A stretch of DNA of 64,000 nucleotides. Origin: Fen-1362 sp049516395. GTDB taxonomy: Bacteria > Planctomycetota > Phycisphaerae > Sedimentisphaerales > Anaerobacaceae. The translations under genes and the position numbers were made by a program. The notes beneath the pieces were generated by a model that saw only the letters and a list, made by a program, of their open reading frames with translations, did not search any database and was not told the origin of the DNA. The stretch spans positions 1-64,000 of the forward strand of contig JBEKTD010000005.1 of assembly GCA_049516395.1 (NCBI GenBank), read 5' to 3'. Shown here in pieces: positions 52,742-62,208 of the stretch (within the stretch, counting starts at the first letter, position 1; every line of letters starts with the position of its first letter).

Positions 52742-54334
52742 CTACTCATGCCAAGGCTCGGCTTCTTGCTGCGGCGTCACTGCCGCTTTTGGAGTGGCCA
52801 TCGTCGTAGGCATACTCACGGAAACCTCCTCAAAACCGCGCACAACGCTGGCCAATTTCTCGCCGGTAACCGGAATCGGCCCGGTGATTAATTCGGGGGT
52901 AGTAAATGCCTCCATGCAGGAGCCATAGTACCCCGGGTCTTGCTGGGGCACTATCAGCGGCTTATATGCCCTGCCGCTATCATCAATATAGCTAATGTAA
53001 GACTTCGTAAATGTCCCATACTCCCTTTTGCTACTGAAAGCAATTCAGCGGCTGTTACTGGACCAACTGTGCCACGACTCACTCTTGTCGCTGTTGAGCT
53101 CCAGCCGACGGTATTCATACCGGCCGGTTTCCTGGGCCGCCTTCATATCGACCACATATATATCGCTGCTCTTCTGCCAGGGCGTGAATGTTCCGTATTC
53201 ACACATGCAAAACGTCAGCCAGCGACCGTCTGGACTTGTTCGCGGCATCGCGATACTCAGCCCTGTATCATTGGCCGAAATCACCGTTTCCACCTTGCCC
53301 CACTTATCACTTTCAATGTCGTAGTTTATACGAACAAGGTCATATTTCACTTTGTCATAGCCGTCCGGAGGGAACTTTGTCTGGTCTGCATATAACTTTG
53401 GCGCACTGCAAAAATACAGATAGCGCCCGTCTGCGGACCACACAGGCCAGTTTTGCAGTCGATCCTTTCCCGAAATTTCCGGCGATGTCCTTATGGTCTT
53501 TGAATCAACAAGAAAATAAGCCAGCATCGAATTCGGGTCGACGAGGTCGCGAACCTCATTGGCGGCGGTACGAAAGAACAGCTTCGGGTCGACGATGGAA
53601 TATACCGCCAGTTTCCCGCTCGGATGCCACGACGTATAGCCGAACTTCGCACCGAGCTTGCTGGCCGAATTGCCCTCTATCAGCAGTGTATACTGGCTCT
53701 GCCCTTCGGTGCGGACGCCCATCAATACCTTGTCGGGCCGGTTCATACAAAACGTGTGACAATTCACGCACCTGATTATACTACTGCGGTCTATCCTGCC
53801 GGGGGTGTCCAGCACAAGTTTTTCATCGAAGTTCCCGAGGTTCCGCTGATAAATCCCAACATGTCCTCTTAGCAGAACGTGGGTAGGATGCATCCTCCTG
53901 TATACCAGGTAACCATCGATGCCCTCACCGGCAATCTTGTTGGTGATTGTGTCAAACCGGACCCATTCTTGCTTGTCTGTCCTTACAAAAATATCAAAGT
54001 TAAGCTGCCCTCCCCTATTTTTATCAAGAAGCTCGTGCCAGCGGCTCATGGGAATCAGGATTTTCGGCGACTTGCTGGAAACCTCTATCGCCTCGCCCTT
54101 CTCACAATAGATTCTGACAAAATAATACGAGCCATCCTCCTGCACCATAAAATTCAGCGGTGCAATGTTAGGCGGGATAACCGTTGAACTATAGTCGGGA
54201 TATATCTTCGGCGAATGCCCACTGACACTATATTTGTCAATCCGAACGGCGCCGCCGCGCAGACCGTACGCCAGCACGCCGGCCAGCAATATCCCTGACA
54301 GCACACATCCGCCGATTATTATCTGTTTCCTCAC
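52742..54334 (-). pseudogene. TolB-like propeller protein with CxxCH motif, interrupted by in-frame TGA
   Basis: GTG start 54334 overlaps the stop of the upstream gene (GTGA). N-terminal membrane helix (IIIGGCVLSGILLAGVLAYG), a beta-rich region, CVNCH at residues 189-193 (a single c-type haem motif), then TolB/WD40-like strands (YTSWHPSGKLAVYS, WPVWSADGRYLYFCS, MPRTSPDGRWLTFCM). At codon 430, in WHSWSSNSR-stop-IAFSSKREYGTF, TGA (53045-53047) stands where the repeat consensus wants Trp (TGG). The frame continues without shift for about 100 codons to 52742. Either a nonsense mutation, a sequence error or read-through. Confidence 0.78.
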
Positions 54335-56232
54335 TTCTTTACCTCCGAGAAACCATAAACGAAATAAAACAGGTAGCTGTCGCCATAATCTTTCGACAGC
54401 TCGTTAAAGGCCGCATCCTTATCTCCCATATAATGGCCTAAAACCTCCTCAAATCCTTTAACGCGCTGGCGTGATTCAGGGCTTATCCGGCGACCGTACA
54501 GCTCGACTGACTTGTGTGTGCGCGAGGTATAAACCAGTATCGCCTCCTCGTAAAGCCGGGGAATCTCCGGATAGTTAAAGTCATTCAATCGGCCTATCTG
54601 CTCCACAAACTTGTCGAGCTGTCTTGTCAGCAAGTAATGAGCCATCAGATACTCGAAGGCCATCCGATTATGCCTGTTGCTGTCGAGAAGGTCCAAATAC
54701 ATATTCACGCTTGTTTTCGAAATGTTCCCGCGTCGGTCCCTTTTCGGCATCAAGCTGCGCAGGTACTGAACCTCTTCATCTGTTGACAGGTTTGGGTCTC
54801 GCTCCATTTTTTCCAGATAGTTCCTGGCCCACCCCGCGTCAAATAACGTCCTGTTCAGCGCGCCGAGAAATACACGCGCCATACCGTTCTCGCCCTTTAC
54901 CATATTTATCAGGGCCAGCCGCTTCAAAAATGCGGGCCGCTCTCCATTTCCCTCCATAGATTTCATCAACTCGTGCTCGGCTAGGTTTATATAACCAAGC
55001 TCAATATAGGTATCAAATCTCAGCCAGTGTGCGAGAATGTACCTGTCCGTGGTCAGGAATGGGTCGTTGGGGCGCTGTGGATATCGGAACATATCGTAGC
55101 CAAGCCGGCCCGCATGATATAGAGCGTGGCTGGCTTTATAGGCCGCGACATTGCTGTCCGGGTGGTTGCCAACAGCCGAAAGCACCTCAGGCCACTTCTT
55201 CTCATACTCATAGTAATCAACCGCAAGAACGGCCTTAAGCGGGCAATCATAAGTAAACAAGGCAGCAAAAAATATGACCACAAACAGCAGCCGCGATTCA
55301 ATCACCCTTGAAAATATGCCACTTCTTGATTCTTCTGCGGTTGTTTTTTTCGCTTCGCTGGAATCGCCATCAGCCCTCCCCGGCCGGTCCGATGATTGCC
55401 CGGCCCAACTCCCGACAAATACCGCCCGCAGGCCCCATCCGAGCACCATCAGGGGCAGGAAAAGATAAAGTATGTAGAATATTATCAACGGTTGTAATGA
55501 AAGTCCGGAGAAACTAAATTTCCAGGAGAAAGGCAGTAAATTGCTGAAGGTTTCGTTAATACTCACACCGAGCAATAAAACGCCCTCGACGTATGGAATG
55601 ACCGCCGCCAACAGCAGATATAGCAGCCCCGTCCGCGGCCGGCGGGCAAAAAACAGCTCGTAAATCGCACAAAACGAGACAAAAACAAGATATACCCCGC
55701 CCGTAATATAATACAAAATTGCAGACAAAGCCACAAAGACAATCAAACTGTACCACCCGCTCTTTGGAACTATTCTCAGGTACAGATTTGTAAAAAGCAG
55801 CGCTGTCAGCAACGCCACTGTAATAACGAGGTGGTGTATGTAAAGAATGTAGAGAACGAGAAAAAGAATCGGAGGAATGAAACACACCCAGCGAAGGCGA
55901 GGAGCACCTATCATTCTGACAATCGAGTCGCTGCATACGTAAATTGACCACGCCAGAACCGTCGCGACAATGGCGCCTAACCAGCCAATATGGAAAAGCT
56001 GCGACAGGAAAGACGCAATATACTCAGCAGGTCCAGCAGGATATGATATGAACTTCTCGAAGAACGGCCATCCGCGGTAAAAAACAGGGAAATTCATCTC
56101 CATCCCACCGTGGTAGATGAGCCGAAGGTCAACCACGAGCCACAAATACAGATAATACAGGGCAAAGAATAGCGAGCTTATGCTTCCTTCCCCGGCAATA
56201 CCACCCAACAATTTGCGTAACAGACGCATCAT
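54331..56232 (-). CDS. Polytopic membrane protein with helical-repeat C-terminus (DUF6057-like)
   Basis: Predicted 633 residues from ATG 56232 (56229 equally possible; the frame extends to 56301). Around nine or ten hydrophobic helices in residues 1-330 (ALYYLYLWLVVDLRL, YITGGVYLVFVSFCAIYELF), then a soluble TPR-like half (NVAAYKASHALYHAGRLGYD, MAFEYLMAHYLLTRQLDKFV). This shape matches the DUF6057 family of Bacteroidetes and planctomycetes. Its stop overlaps the start of the TolB-like gene, so the two are a functional pair, downstream of the efflux genes. Function unknown. Confidence 0.75.
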   Translation of the reverse strand: MMRLLRKLLGGIAGEGSISSLFFALYYLYLWLVVDLRLIYHGGMEMNFPVFYRGWPFFEKFISYPAGPAEYIASFLSQLFHIGWLGAIVATVLAWSIYVCSDSIVRMIGAPRLRWVCFIPPILFLVLYILYIHHLVITVALLTALLFTNLYLRIVPKSGWYSLIVFVALSAILYYITGGVYLVFVSFCAIYELFFARRPRTGLLYLLLAAVIPYVEGVLLLGVSINETFSNLLPFSWKFSFSGLSLQPLIIFYILYLFLPLMVLGWGLRAVFVGSWAGQSSDRPGRADGDSSEAKKTTAEESRSGIFSRVIESRLLFVVIFFAALFTYDCPLKAVLAVDYYEYEKKWPEVLSAVGNHPDSNVAAYKASHALYHAGRLGYDMFRYPQRPNDPFLTTDRYILAHWLRFDTYIELGYINLAEHELMKSMEGNGERPAFLKRLALINMVKGENGMARVFLGALNRTLFDAGWARNYLEKMERDPNLSTDEEVQYLRSLMPKRDRRGNISKTSVNMYLDLLDSNRHNRMAFEYLMAHYLLTRQLDKFVEQIGRLNDFNYPEIPRLYEEAILVYTSRTHKSVELYGRRISPESRQRVKGFEEVLGHYMGDKDAAFNELSKDYGDSYLFYFVYGFSEVKK

Positions 56233-56438
56233 TATGTATCGCCCCACGATTTTTGACAAATGATAAGTTGTCACACGTGAAGTGCCAATACAATTACGCA
56301 ACGTTTCCAGACCACATTCTTCTATGCGAAGACTAAGATGTCATCATATCGTAGTTTACGCCCAAAATCAAGACCCCTCTGCCGAAAATTCGTTCGACTA
56401 AACGACCATCTCCTCCCTTACTGTCCCGCTACAACATC

Positions 56439-58091
56439 TCATTGCGGTACAGCCGGCTGCCACTGTATTTTGGCCGCACCAAGAAGCGTCCCCGTCGCGT
56501 ATGCAAGGTCAACCTGTGCTATCTGGTATTCTGTCAGCGCGCTAATCTCGGTGCTCTGGGCATTGGCGAATTTTGCCTGCGCGTCAAGCACGTCGGTGGC
56601 CGTTCGAAGCCCAGCCACAAACTGCCTCTTTTCCGCCTCACATAACTGGCCTGCCAAAATCGAATTTTGCCTGCCCGCGAGAATGCTTTGCCAGTTCGCC
56701 TCCAGCTGTGAGATAGCGCCAAGCACCTCCGTCTCAATCTGTATCCGCCGATTCTCCTTAGTGAATAATCGCTGCCTTTTGCGATATTGCGCCTCAAGAA
56801 GCCGGTTCTTCGCCGCCTCATTACCAAGGGGCACAATCAGGTTCATCCCAACCGTGTAACTTTCAGAAGTTCTGTCAAACATCATATCATAAGCATCGCC
56901 TCTCATTGTTCCGATGCCGTTCATATTGTATGTGTAATCCAGCGCAACCAAAGGCAGCATCTGATTTTTGTAATAATCCACTGTGCTCGAATCCTGCGCA
57001 AGCTGCAACTCCACTTCCAGCATCTCCATCCGGTTCTCCACCGCGGATTTCGTCAGTCGTTCTTTATCTATCTCGTATCGCACTGGGTCCGGCTCAGTCA
57101 TAGGCACGACAATGGCAGGCGAATCTATGCCCAAACCCGCCTCGTTCATTATCTGTTTGAGCTCTCTCTGCCTGTCCTCCAACTCTTTTTTGGCCTTGAT
57201 TATTCCATCCAATCGTTCCGCAACCCCGGCCTTCGACCGCGTTTCCTCCACCTCCGCCTTTTCACCAAGCAGCACCATTCTCTGCGTCTGCTCCAGCTGC
57301 GCCCTTGCGGTTTCGTATTCCTGCTGTCGGACCTCAAGCTCTTTTCTGGCCGCATACAAACGCCAGTACCCCCTGTCGGCGTTGGCCAAAACGCGTATCA
57401 CCTCCAGCTTTGTCATCGCATCGGTTATATGCCGCTGGTATTCGAGAACCCGTATCGAATATGTGTTCACACGTTTGCCCGCCCCGCGCAGCAACGGCTG
57501 ACTTATCGAAAACGTGGTCATCGGCGTGTAGGTTATACTGCTATACTTCCCGACGGACCTGCCGTTCTGGTCAAAAATATTCCCGGTAATGTTGGTGCGG
57601 TTATCCGCAAGGTCAAATTTCACCGTCCCGCCCGTCTGCAACGGGACCTGAACCCCAAGGTCGGCTGTCTGGCTTTTGTATTGTTGTGCCTGCTCGACTA
57701 TAACTGACGGCTGGTCTATGTTGGCATAAGTTAAATTCGTGAAAAATGACGATTCGAATTTTGCCTCTTCTTCGCTGACCTGTTTGGCCGCTATCGCCGG
57801 CTCTATCAATTGAACCTTCAAATCAAGGTTGTTCTTCAAAGTCATCGCCCGGCACTGTTCTATGCTAAGTTTTATCTCGCCCTGCGCTGGCTTATTGACT
57901 TCTATTCCTTCATTGGGCTCTTTGTTTTCTTCCAGCTTCAGCGTTTTAATCTCTCTGGTCTGCTCCGGTTTTACCTTTACATCAAGAAAATCTTCCTCTT
58001 TCGTAAACTCCTCGCAGCCGGCCAAAGCAATTGACATACCCAACGCAAGCATCAAAAGTAAACTTTTCACAACAATCACTCTCCTACTCAT
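56439..58091 (-). CDS. TolC-family outer membrane efflux lipoprotein
   Basis: Predicted 550 residues. ATG 58091 begins MSRRVIVVKSLLLMLALG and leads to a lipobox LAGC. Two OEP repeats of long amphipathic helices and short strands (LKVQLIEPAIAAKQVSEEEA, RDLL-free variants; NQMLPLVALDYTYN, VGMNLIVPLGN, RTATDVLDAQAKFANAQ) are typical of TolC-like trimers. Start overlaps the end of the MacB-like permease gene by 8 bases, so it is the outer membrane component of that exporter. Confidence 0.9.
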   Translation of the reverse strand: MSRRVIVVKSLLLMLALGMSIALAGCEEFTKEEDFLDVKVKPEQTREIKTLKLEENKEPNEGIEVNKPAQGEIKLSIEQCRAMTLKNNLDLKVQLIEPAIAAKQVSEEEAKFESSFFTNLTYANIDQPSVIVEQAQQYKSQTADLGVQVPLQTGGTVKFDLADNRTNITGNIFDQNGRSVGKYSSITYTPMTTFSISQPLLRGAGKRVNTYSIRVLEYQRHITDAMTKLEVIRVLANADRGYWRLYAARKELEVRQQEYETARAQLEQTQRMVLLGEKAEVEETRSKAGVAERLDGIIKAKKELEDRQRELKQIMNEAGLGIDSPAIVVPMTEPDPVRYEIDKERLTKSAVENRMEMLEVELQLAQDSSTVDYYKNQMLPLVALDYTYNMNGIGTMRGDAYDMMFDRTSESYTVGMNLIVPLGNEAAKNRLLEAQYRKRQRLFTKENRRIQIETEVLGAISQLEANWQSILAGRQNSILAGQLCEAEKRQFVAGLRTATDVLDAQAKFANAQSTEISALTEYQIAQVDLAYATGTLLGAAKIQWQPAVPQ

Positions 58092-59343
58092 GTCTAAGCG
58101 ATTCAATCGGGTCAAGACGGGCGGCTTTTATCGCCGGGAACATTCCGAAAACTATTCCAACTACTCCTGCAAAACCAAACGACAAAGCTATCGCCCACGC
58201 GGGTATATATGTTTGTGACAGCATTGGATTCATACTCGCTATCGCTAAAGTAAGGAGTTTGCCCACCCCTACTCCGACAAGCCCGCCGACAAAACAGAGT
58301 ATCACCGCCTCTACCAGAAATTGCGTCAGTATCGCGGACCTCTTTGCCCCAACTGCCTTTCGCAATCCTATTTCCTTTGTCCGTTCAGATATCGAGACGA
58401 GCATTATATTCATAATGCCTACTCCGCCGACCAGCAGCGAAATACCAACTATTCCGCCGGCAACCAATGTAACAATAATTGCTATGTTATTGAATTTCTC
58501 AATATAACTATGTATTGTCTCAACTTTAAACGTATCCGGCTCACCGGGCTTGATGTTCCGCGTGCGCCGCAGAAAAAACTCCAGCTCCGCTACCGCGTCG
58601 TCTGATACCGCTGTTGACCTGCTAGCCGCTATGGCTTGTATCCACGGCCACTGCCGGAGTTTAATTCCTGTTTTGAATGGAATGTATATCTCATAGTATT
58701 CCTCCCCCCCTCCGCCGCCGAACGCTGACTCGCGTCTTTCTATTACCCCGATAACGCGAAAAACTCTCGGCCCTATCCTAATCGACTCCCCTTCACATTC
58801 CTTGTCCAGACCCAGCTTGTCACGAAGCTGCGGCTCAATCAAACAAACAGCTTGCCCCTCGTCCATATCCGAAAGCTCCCGTCCGGTCACTATGCTCCGA
58901 TTATCTATAGTGTGCCACACCGGCTCCACTCCCTGTACCGATACATTCTGAACGGAGTTCTCTCCGTATTTGACCTGGTACTCTCCTGCCCAACATATAT
59001 AAGAATATCGCTCCACCGATGGACAATAATCCAGTATATGCTCCAATTCCTTCTCTTTGAAACGGATTTGCCACCACGAAAGCCGGCTCTTTGGTCCCGT
59101 ATTGGGCCGATACGGATAGACGTATATCGTGTTGCTGCCAAATGACTCCATCTCACCGAGAACCTTCATCTTCAATCCCGTCAAAGCTGCTATCACCGCC
59201 GTAACCGACGCAACACCTATCACTATCCCGATTGTCGTAAGTATCGACCTTGTCTTGTTGGCCCATATCTGCCCAAGAGCAAGATACACGCTCTGGTAAA
59301 CAAGCCGGATGAACATAAGCGGCACTATAAGCAATCCCCTCAT
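58084..59343 (-). CDS. MacB/FtsX-family ABC permease
   Basis: Predicted 419 residues. N-terminal helix (LGQIWANKTRSILTTIGIVIGVASVTAVI-type start, quoted as ILTTIGIVIGVASVTAVIA), a large periplasmic MacB_PCD domain (about 60-290), then three helices including LLVGGVGIMNIMLVSISERT and EIGLRKAVGAKRSAILTQFL, the cytoplasmic coupling region. MacB permeases use ATP to drive substrates through a TolC duct, mechanotransmission-type. Overlaps the ATPase gene by 4 bases (ATGA). Ends in RLDPIESLRHE, standard for the family. Confidence 0.92.
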   Translation of the reverse strand: MRGLLIVPLMFIRLVYQSVYLALGQIWANKTRSILTTIGIVIGVASVTAVIAALTGLKMKVLGEMESFGSNTIYVYPYRPNTGPKSRLSWWQIRFKEKELEHILDYCPSVERYSYICWAGEYQVKYGENSVQNVSVQGVEPVWHTIDNRSIVTGRELSDMDEGQAVCLIEPQLRDKLGLDKECEGESIRIGPRVFRVIGVIERRESAFGGGGGEEYYEIYIPFKTGIKLRQWPWIQAIAASRSTAVSDDAVAELEFFLRRTRNIKPGEPDTFKVETIHSYIEKFNNIAIIVTLVAGGIVGISLLVGGVGIMNIMLVSISERTKEIGLRKAVGAKRSAILTQFLVEAVILCFVGGLVGVGVGKLLTLAIASMNPMLSQTYIPAWAIALSFGFAGVVGIVFGMFPAIKAARLDPIESLRHE

Positions 59344-60098
59344 ACTGATTCCTCCGCTTTTTGGTCGGCTTCGTGTGTATTGTCATCTTCCGTCGTCCTG
59401 TCGCTGTGAATGTAACCGTCCCGCATTCTGATTATTCTTTTGGCGTGCTGCGCGACGTCGTATTCGTGTGTTACCATTACTATCGTCTGCCCCTGCCTGT
59501 GAAGCTCGTCGAAAAGCTCTAATATGCTGTTGCTTGTTTTGGTATCAAGGTTGCCCGTCGGCTCATCGGCAAGCAGTATGCTCGGCTTGCACACAAGAGC
59601 CCTGGCAATCGCCACTCGCTGTTTTTCGCCGCCTGAAAGCTGATTCGGCTTGTGTTTAACCCTGTCGCCTAGGCCGACACGCTCAAGGGCCATCTTTGCC
59701 TTGGCAGCCCGCCCAAACCACCCGTTGCGGGCATACAGCAGAGGCACCTCAACATTTTTCAGGGCGTTCATCTGGGACAAAAGCTCAAACGACTGAAACA
59801 CAAAGCCAATTCGCTCGTTGCGTATTCTCGCTAATTCCGAATCCCCAAGCTCTGTAACATTGTCCCCATCAAGCTCATACACTCCTTCGCTTGCTCTGTC
59901 CAAGCATCCAAGAATGTTCATCAGCGTGCTTTTGCCGGACCCAGAATGTCCCATCACCGCGATATATTCGTTCTCCCGCACCTCAAGGTCTATTCCGTCA
60001 AGAGCGTGTATCTCCTCCACTCCGACCCGATAGAATCGCTTAAGCTCCTTGAGCCGGATTACTACTTTCCCGTTGAGATTACTTTCCTGCCGATTCAT
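59340..60098 (-). CDS. MacB/LolD-type ABC transporter ATPase
   Basis: Predicted 252 residues from ATG 60098 (MNRQESNLNGKVVIRLKELK); an open frame to 60203 is unlikely to be used. Walker A GHSGSGKST, Q-loop VFQSFELLSQM, signature LSGGEKQRVAIARAL, Walker B SILLADEPTGNLD, H-loop VMVTHEYDVA. Drives the FtsX-like permease encoded next. Start lies inside the end of the MacA-like gene (overlap of 20 bases). Confidence 0.94.
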   Translation of the reverse strand: MNRQESNLNGKVVIRLKELKRFYRVGVEEIHALDGIDLEVRENEYIAVMGHSGSGKSTLMNILGCLDRASEGVYELDGDNVTELGDSELARIRNERIGFVFQSFELLSQMNALKNVEVPLLYARNGWFGRAAKAKMALERVGLGDRVKHKPNQLSGGEKQRVAIARALVCKPSILLADEPTGNLDTKTSNSILELFDELHRQGQTIVMVTHEYDVAQHAKRIIRMRDGYIHSDRTTEDDNTHEADQKAEESV

Positions 60099-61527
60099 TG
60101 ATGTCGTTAGCGTCCTTCTTGCTTTTTCCTTTTCCCTTTTGATTCGTTTCCTTTGCCTTCTGCTCGGCCTTAACTTCCCGCTCATCCCGCAATTTTTGCT
60201 CATGCGTGAGGCTGTCTAAAACTTTGTAAGGCCCCACTACTATCTTGTCGCCTTCTTTCAGACCCGACAAAACAACCGTATGTGTCAAATCGGACTGCCC
60301 CGTCTTAACTGGTGTTACTATCGCCTTGCCGCCGTTATATCTGAATACTACCGGCGCAAACTTTTTGTCTTTGTCCAGCTCGGTCGATTTATCCCGAATC
60401 TCCAAAGGCAGTCCGTCAACATCCCTTGCCACAATCGCCTGGGTGGGAACTTTTATTACATCGGTATGTTTCTTTGTCTCGATATCGACGTCCGCCGTAA
60501 GCCCCGTATAAAGCTTTGAAACATTCGGGTCGTTATCAAGCAGTACCTCCGTGCGGTAATATCTTGTTTTGTTATCGCTGAACCTGTGCTTTAGCGCAAT
60601 CTCATCGACTACACCTCTGAACTTGATGTCCGGAAACGCCTGCACGCTCACAACCGCTTTCTGCCCGACCTCAAGTCCCCCGATATCTGCTTCATCAACC
60701 TGCGCCACCACCAGCATTTTCGAGAGGTCCGACACCTCCATTATCACCGTGCCGGGGTTATTCATCGTCCCCGTCATCACCATTTCGCCAACCTTGGCGT
60801 TGACCCGCGTTACAACACCGTTGATTGGGGACGTTATCGTTGTGTAGCTGAGCGTTTCCTTCGCCGCTTCTATACTTGCTTCCGCCGCGTCTAAATTGTG
60901 CTTCATCACAACAAGATTTTTTTTAGACGCCTCCAGATTATACCTTGCTGAATCGTATTGCCCCGTAAGCTCATCCACCTTGTACTTTACCAGGTCAAAG
61001 TCCGACCTGCTTATGTCCCTCGACTCATATAATCCTTTTTTCCTTTCGAGGTCTTTTTGGGCCTGTTCCAGTGTCGCCGCCAGCGCCGTTAAATTCGATT
61101 TGCTTCCCTCAATCCTTGATTTCTCAACCTCTATTTCCGCCTCCTTTGCCGCCCTGCTGGCCTCGGCAAGTCGCAACTGGCTCTCCAAATCCTTTGCATC
61201 AAGCTTCAGTAACAACGAAGCCGGTATCGGCGGGTTCGCGTTCGGGTCGCCGCAGGTTACGGTATTGCCCTCATTGTAGGGCATATCAATAATCCGCGCG
61301 GACACCTTCGCGCTTATCTGGACGGTCGTCTTTGGCTCTATCTCGCCCGTTGCGCTTACGCGCTCCATCAAATCCCCCCGCTTGACCTCCTCAATACGAA
61401 CCACATCCTCCTTAACTTTTACTTTTTTACCTTTTGCCACCAGCCCGCCAATCACCAGCAGCACCAAAACCGCCACTATGGTAATAATAATCCACTTTTT
61501 ACGTTTCTTCACAACAACTCCTCTCAT
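60079..61527 (-). CDS. MacA/HlyD-type periplasmic adaptor
   Basis: Predicted 482 residues. Membrane anchor at about 13-31 (WIIITIVAVLVLLVIGGLVA), lipoyl half-motifs VSATGEIEPKTTVQISAKVS and YTTITSPINGVVTRVNAKVG, between them a long coiled-coil hairpin (about 115-235), then beta-barrel and membrane-proximal domains (KTRYYRTEVLLDND, TGLTADVDIETKK, VPTQAIVARD). Lys/Glu-rich tail. Bridges permease and TolC. First gene of the exporter operon; AGGAG lies upstream. Confidence 0.93.
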   Translation of the reverse strand: MRGVVVKKRKKWIIITIVAVLVLLVIGGLVAKGKKVKVKEDVVRIEEVKRGDLMERVSATGEIEPKTTVQISAKVSARIIDMPYNEGNTVTCGDPNANPPIPASLLLKLDAKDLESQLRLAEASRAAKEAEIEVEKSRIEGSKSNLTALAATLEQAQKDLERKKGLYESRDISRSDFDLVKYKVDELTGQYDSARYNLEASKKNLVVMKHNLDAAEASIEAAKETLSYTTITSPINGVVTRVNAKVGEMVMTGTMNNPGTVIMEVSDLSKMLVVAQVDEADIGGLEVGQKAVVSVQAFPDIKFRGVVDEIALKHRFSDNKTRYYRTEVLLDNDPNVSKLYTGLTADVDIETKKHTDVIKVPTQAIVARDVDGLPLEIRDKSTELDKDKKFAPVVFRYNGGKAIVTPVKTGQSDLTHTVVLSGLKEGDKIVVGPYKVLDSLTHEQKLRDEREVKAEQKAKETNQKGKGKSKKDANDINESAGK

Positions 61528-61791
61528 GCTAAAAACAGTGTTACGGGGCCTCCCCTGCCTTATTACATCCTGTACCTATTATAACGTGCAACGTTACCGT
61601 TTTATTACCATATTTGTATTTTTTTGTGATTTCGGCATCATTTATTAGTGTTTTTTGGCCTATTTGGGCATTTCAAAGCTGTATTTGGGAAGACCAATAT
61701 TTAGCTTATCGCTATGATATTTTTGAAAATAGCAATATTGGGGTAAAAAGCCGCTCCTCTCCGCTAAAGCAAAATATCCCTGCTTGTCCAC

Positions 61792-61866
61792 TACGCCCGA
61801 CAGGATTCGAACCTGTGACCTACGGATTAGAAATCCGTTGCTCTATCCAGCTGAGCTACGGGCGCA
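61792..61866 (-). tRNA. tRNA-Arg (anticodon TCT)
   Basis: On the minus strand: GCGCCCG TA GCTCAGCTGG start, anticodon stem ACGGA/TCCGT with TCT (complement of 61829-61831), GGTTCGAATCC T arm, acceptor 3' side CGGGCGT (one G-U pair) and discriminator A. CCA not encoded. 75 bases. Confidence 0.95.
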
Positions 61867-61911
61867 AAAATCGTTAAGTTGTTGTAACATAACCACTTGC
61901 TATCACTGCTG

Positions 61912-62145
61912 TCAAGAGCTTTTGGCTGTCAAAGCACCCGTTGCACAAATTTGCACCAATTTTTGACATAAACCGCGAGCGGCTGCTTGCCTGGCACGGT
62001 CCCTTATGTCGTCAGCAACATCAAGGTAAAACTTGTGCGTGGTGCTGAAATTCGCATGTCCGGCAAGCCGCATTACTTTGTACTCTTTCAACCATTGGGC
62101 TAACCAATTACGAATCGCTGTTTTCCTCAGACCTACTGTTTCCAT
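61912..62145 (-). pseudogene. C-terminal remnant of a tyrosine recombinase (integrase)
   Basis: From about 62145: METVGLRKTAIRNWLAQWLK, MRLAGHANFSTTHKFYLDVA. LRKTA holds the second catalytic Arg, GHANFSTT the His region and KFYL the nucleophile Tyr of phage-type integrases. The N-terminal core-binding half and the first Arg motif are absent; upstream codons (to 62247) are unlike integrase. Lies 45 bases from tRNA-Arg, on its 5' side. Confidence 0.75.
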
Positions 62146-62208
62146 GCGACAATTCCTTGCGTTATCGCTCATTTTTGGTAATGTGTCCGAATGGAAGGTA
62201 TTTGTAAA

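Noticed and set aside
53010..53047. Selenocysteine insertion at the TGA of the TolB-like gene
   Set aside because: The expected residue is Trp, not Cys/Sec, and the following hairpin is only 5 bases and too near for a bacterial SECIS.
61792..61911. Typical attL of an island in tRNA-Arg
   Set aside because: The integrase remnant is on the 5' side of the tRNA, and no duplicated tRNA 3' end is seen in the window.
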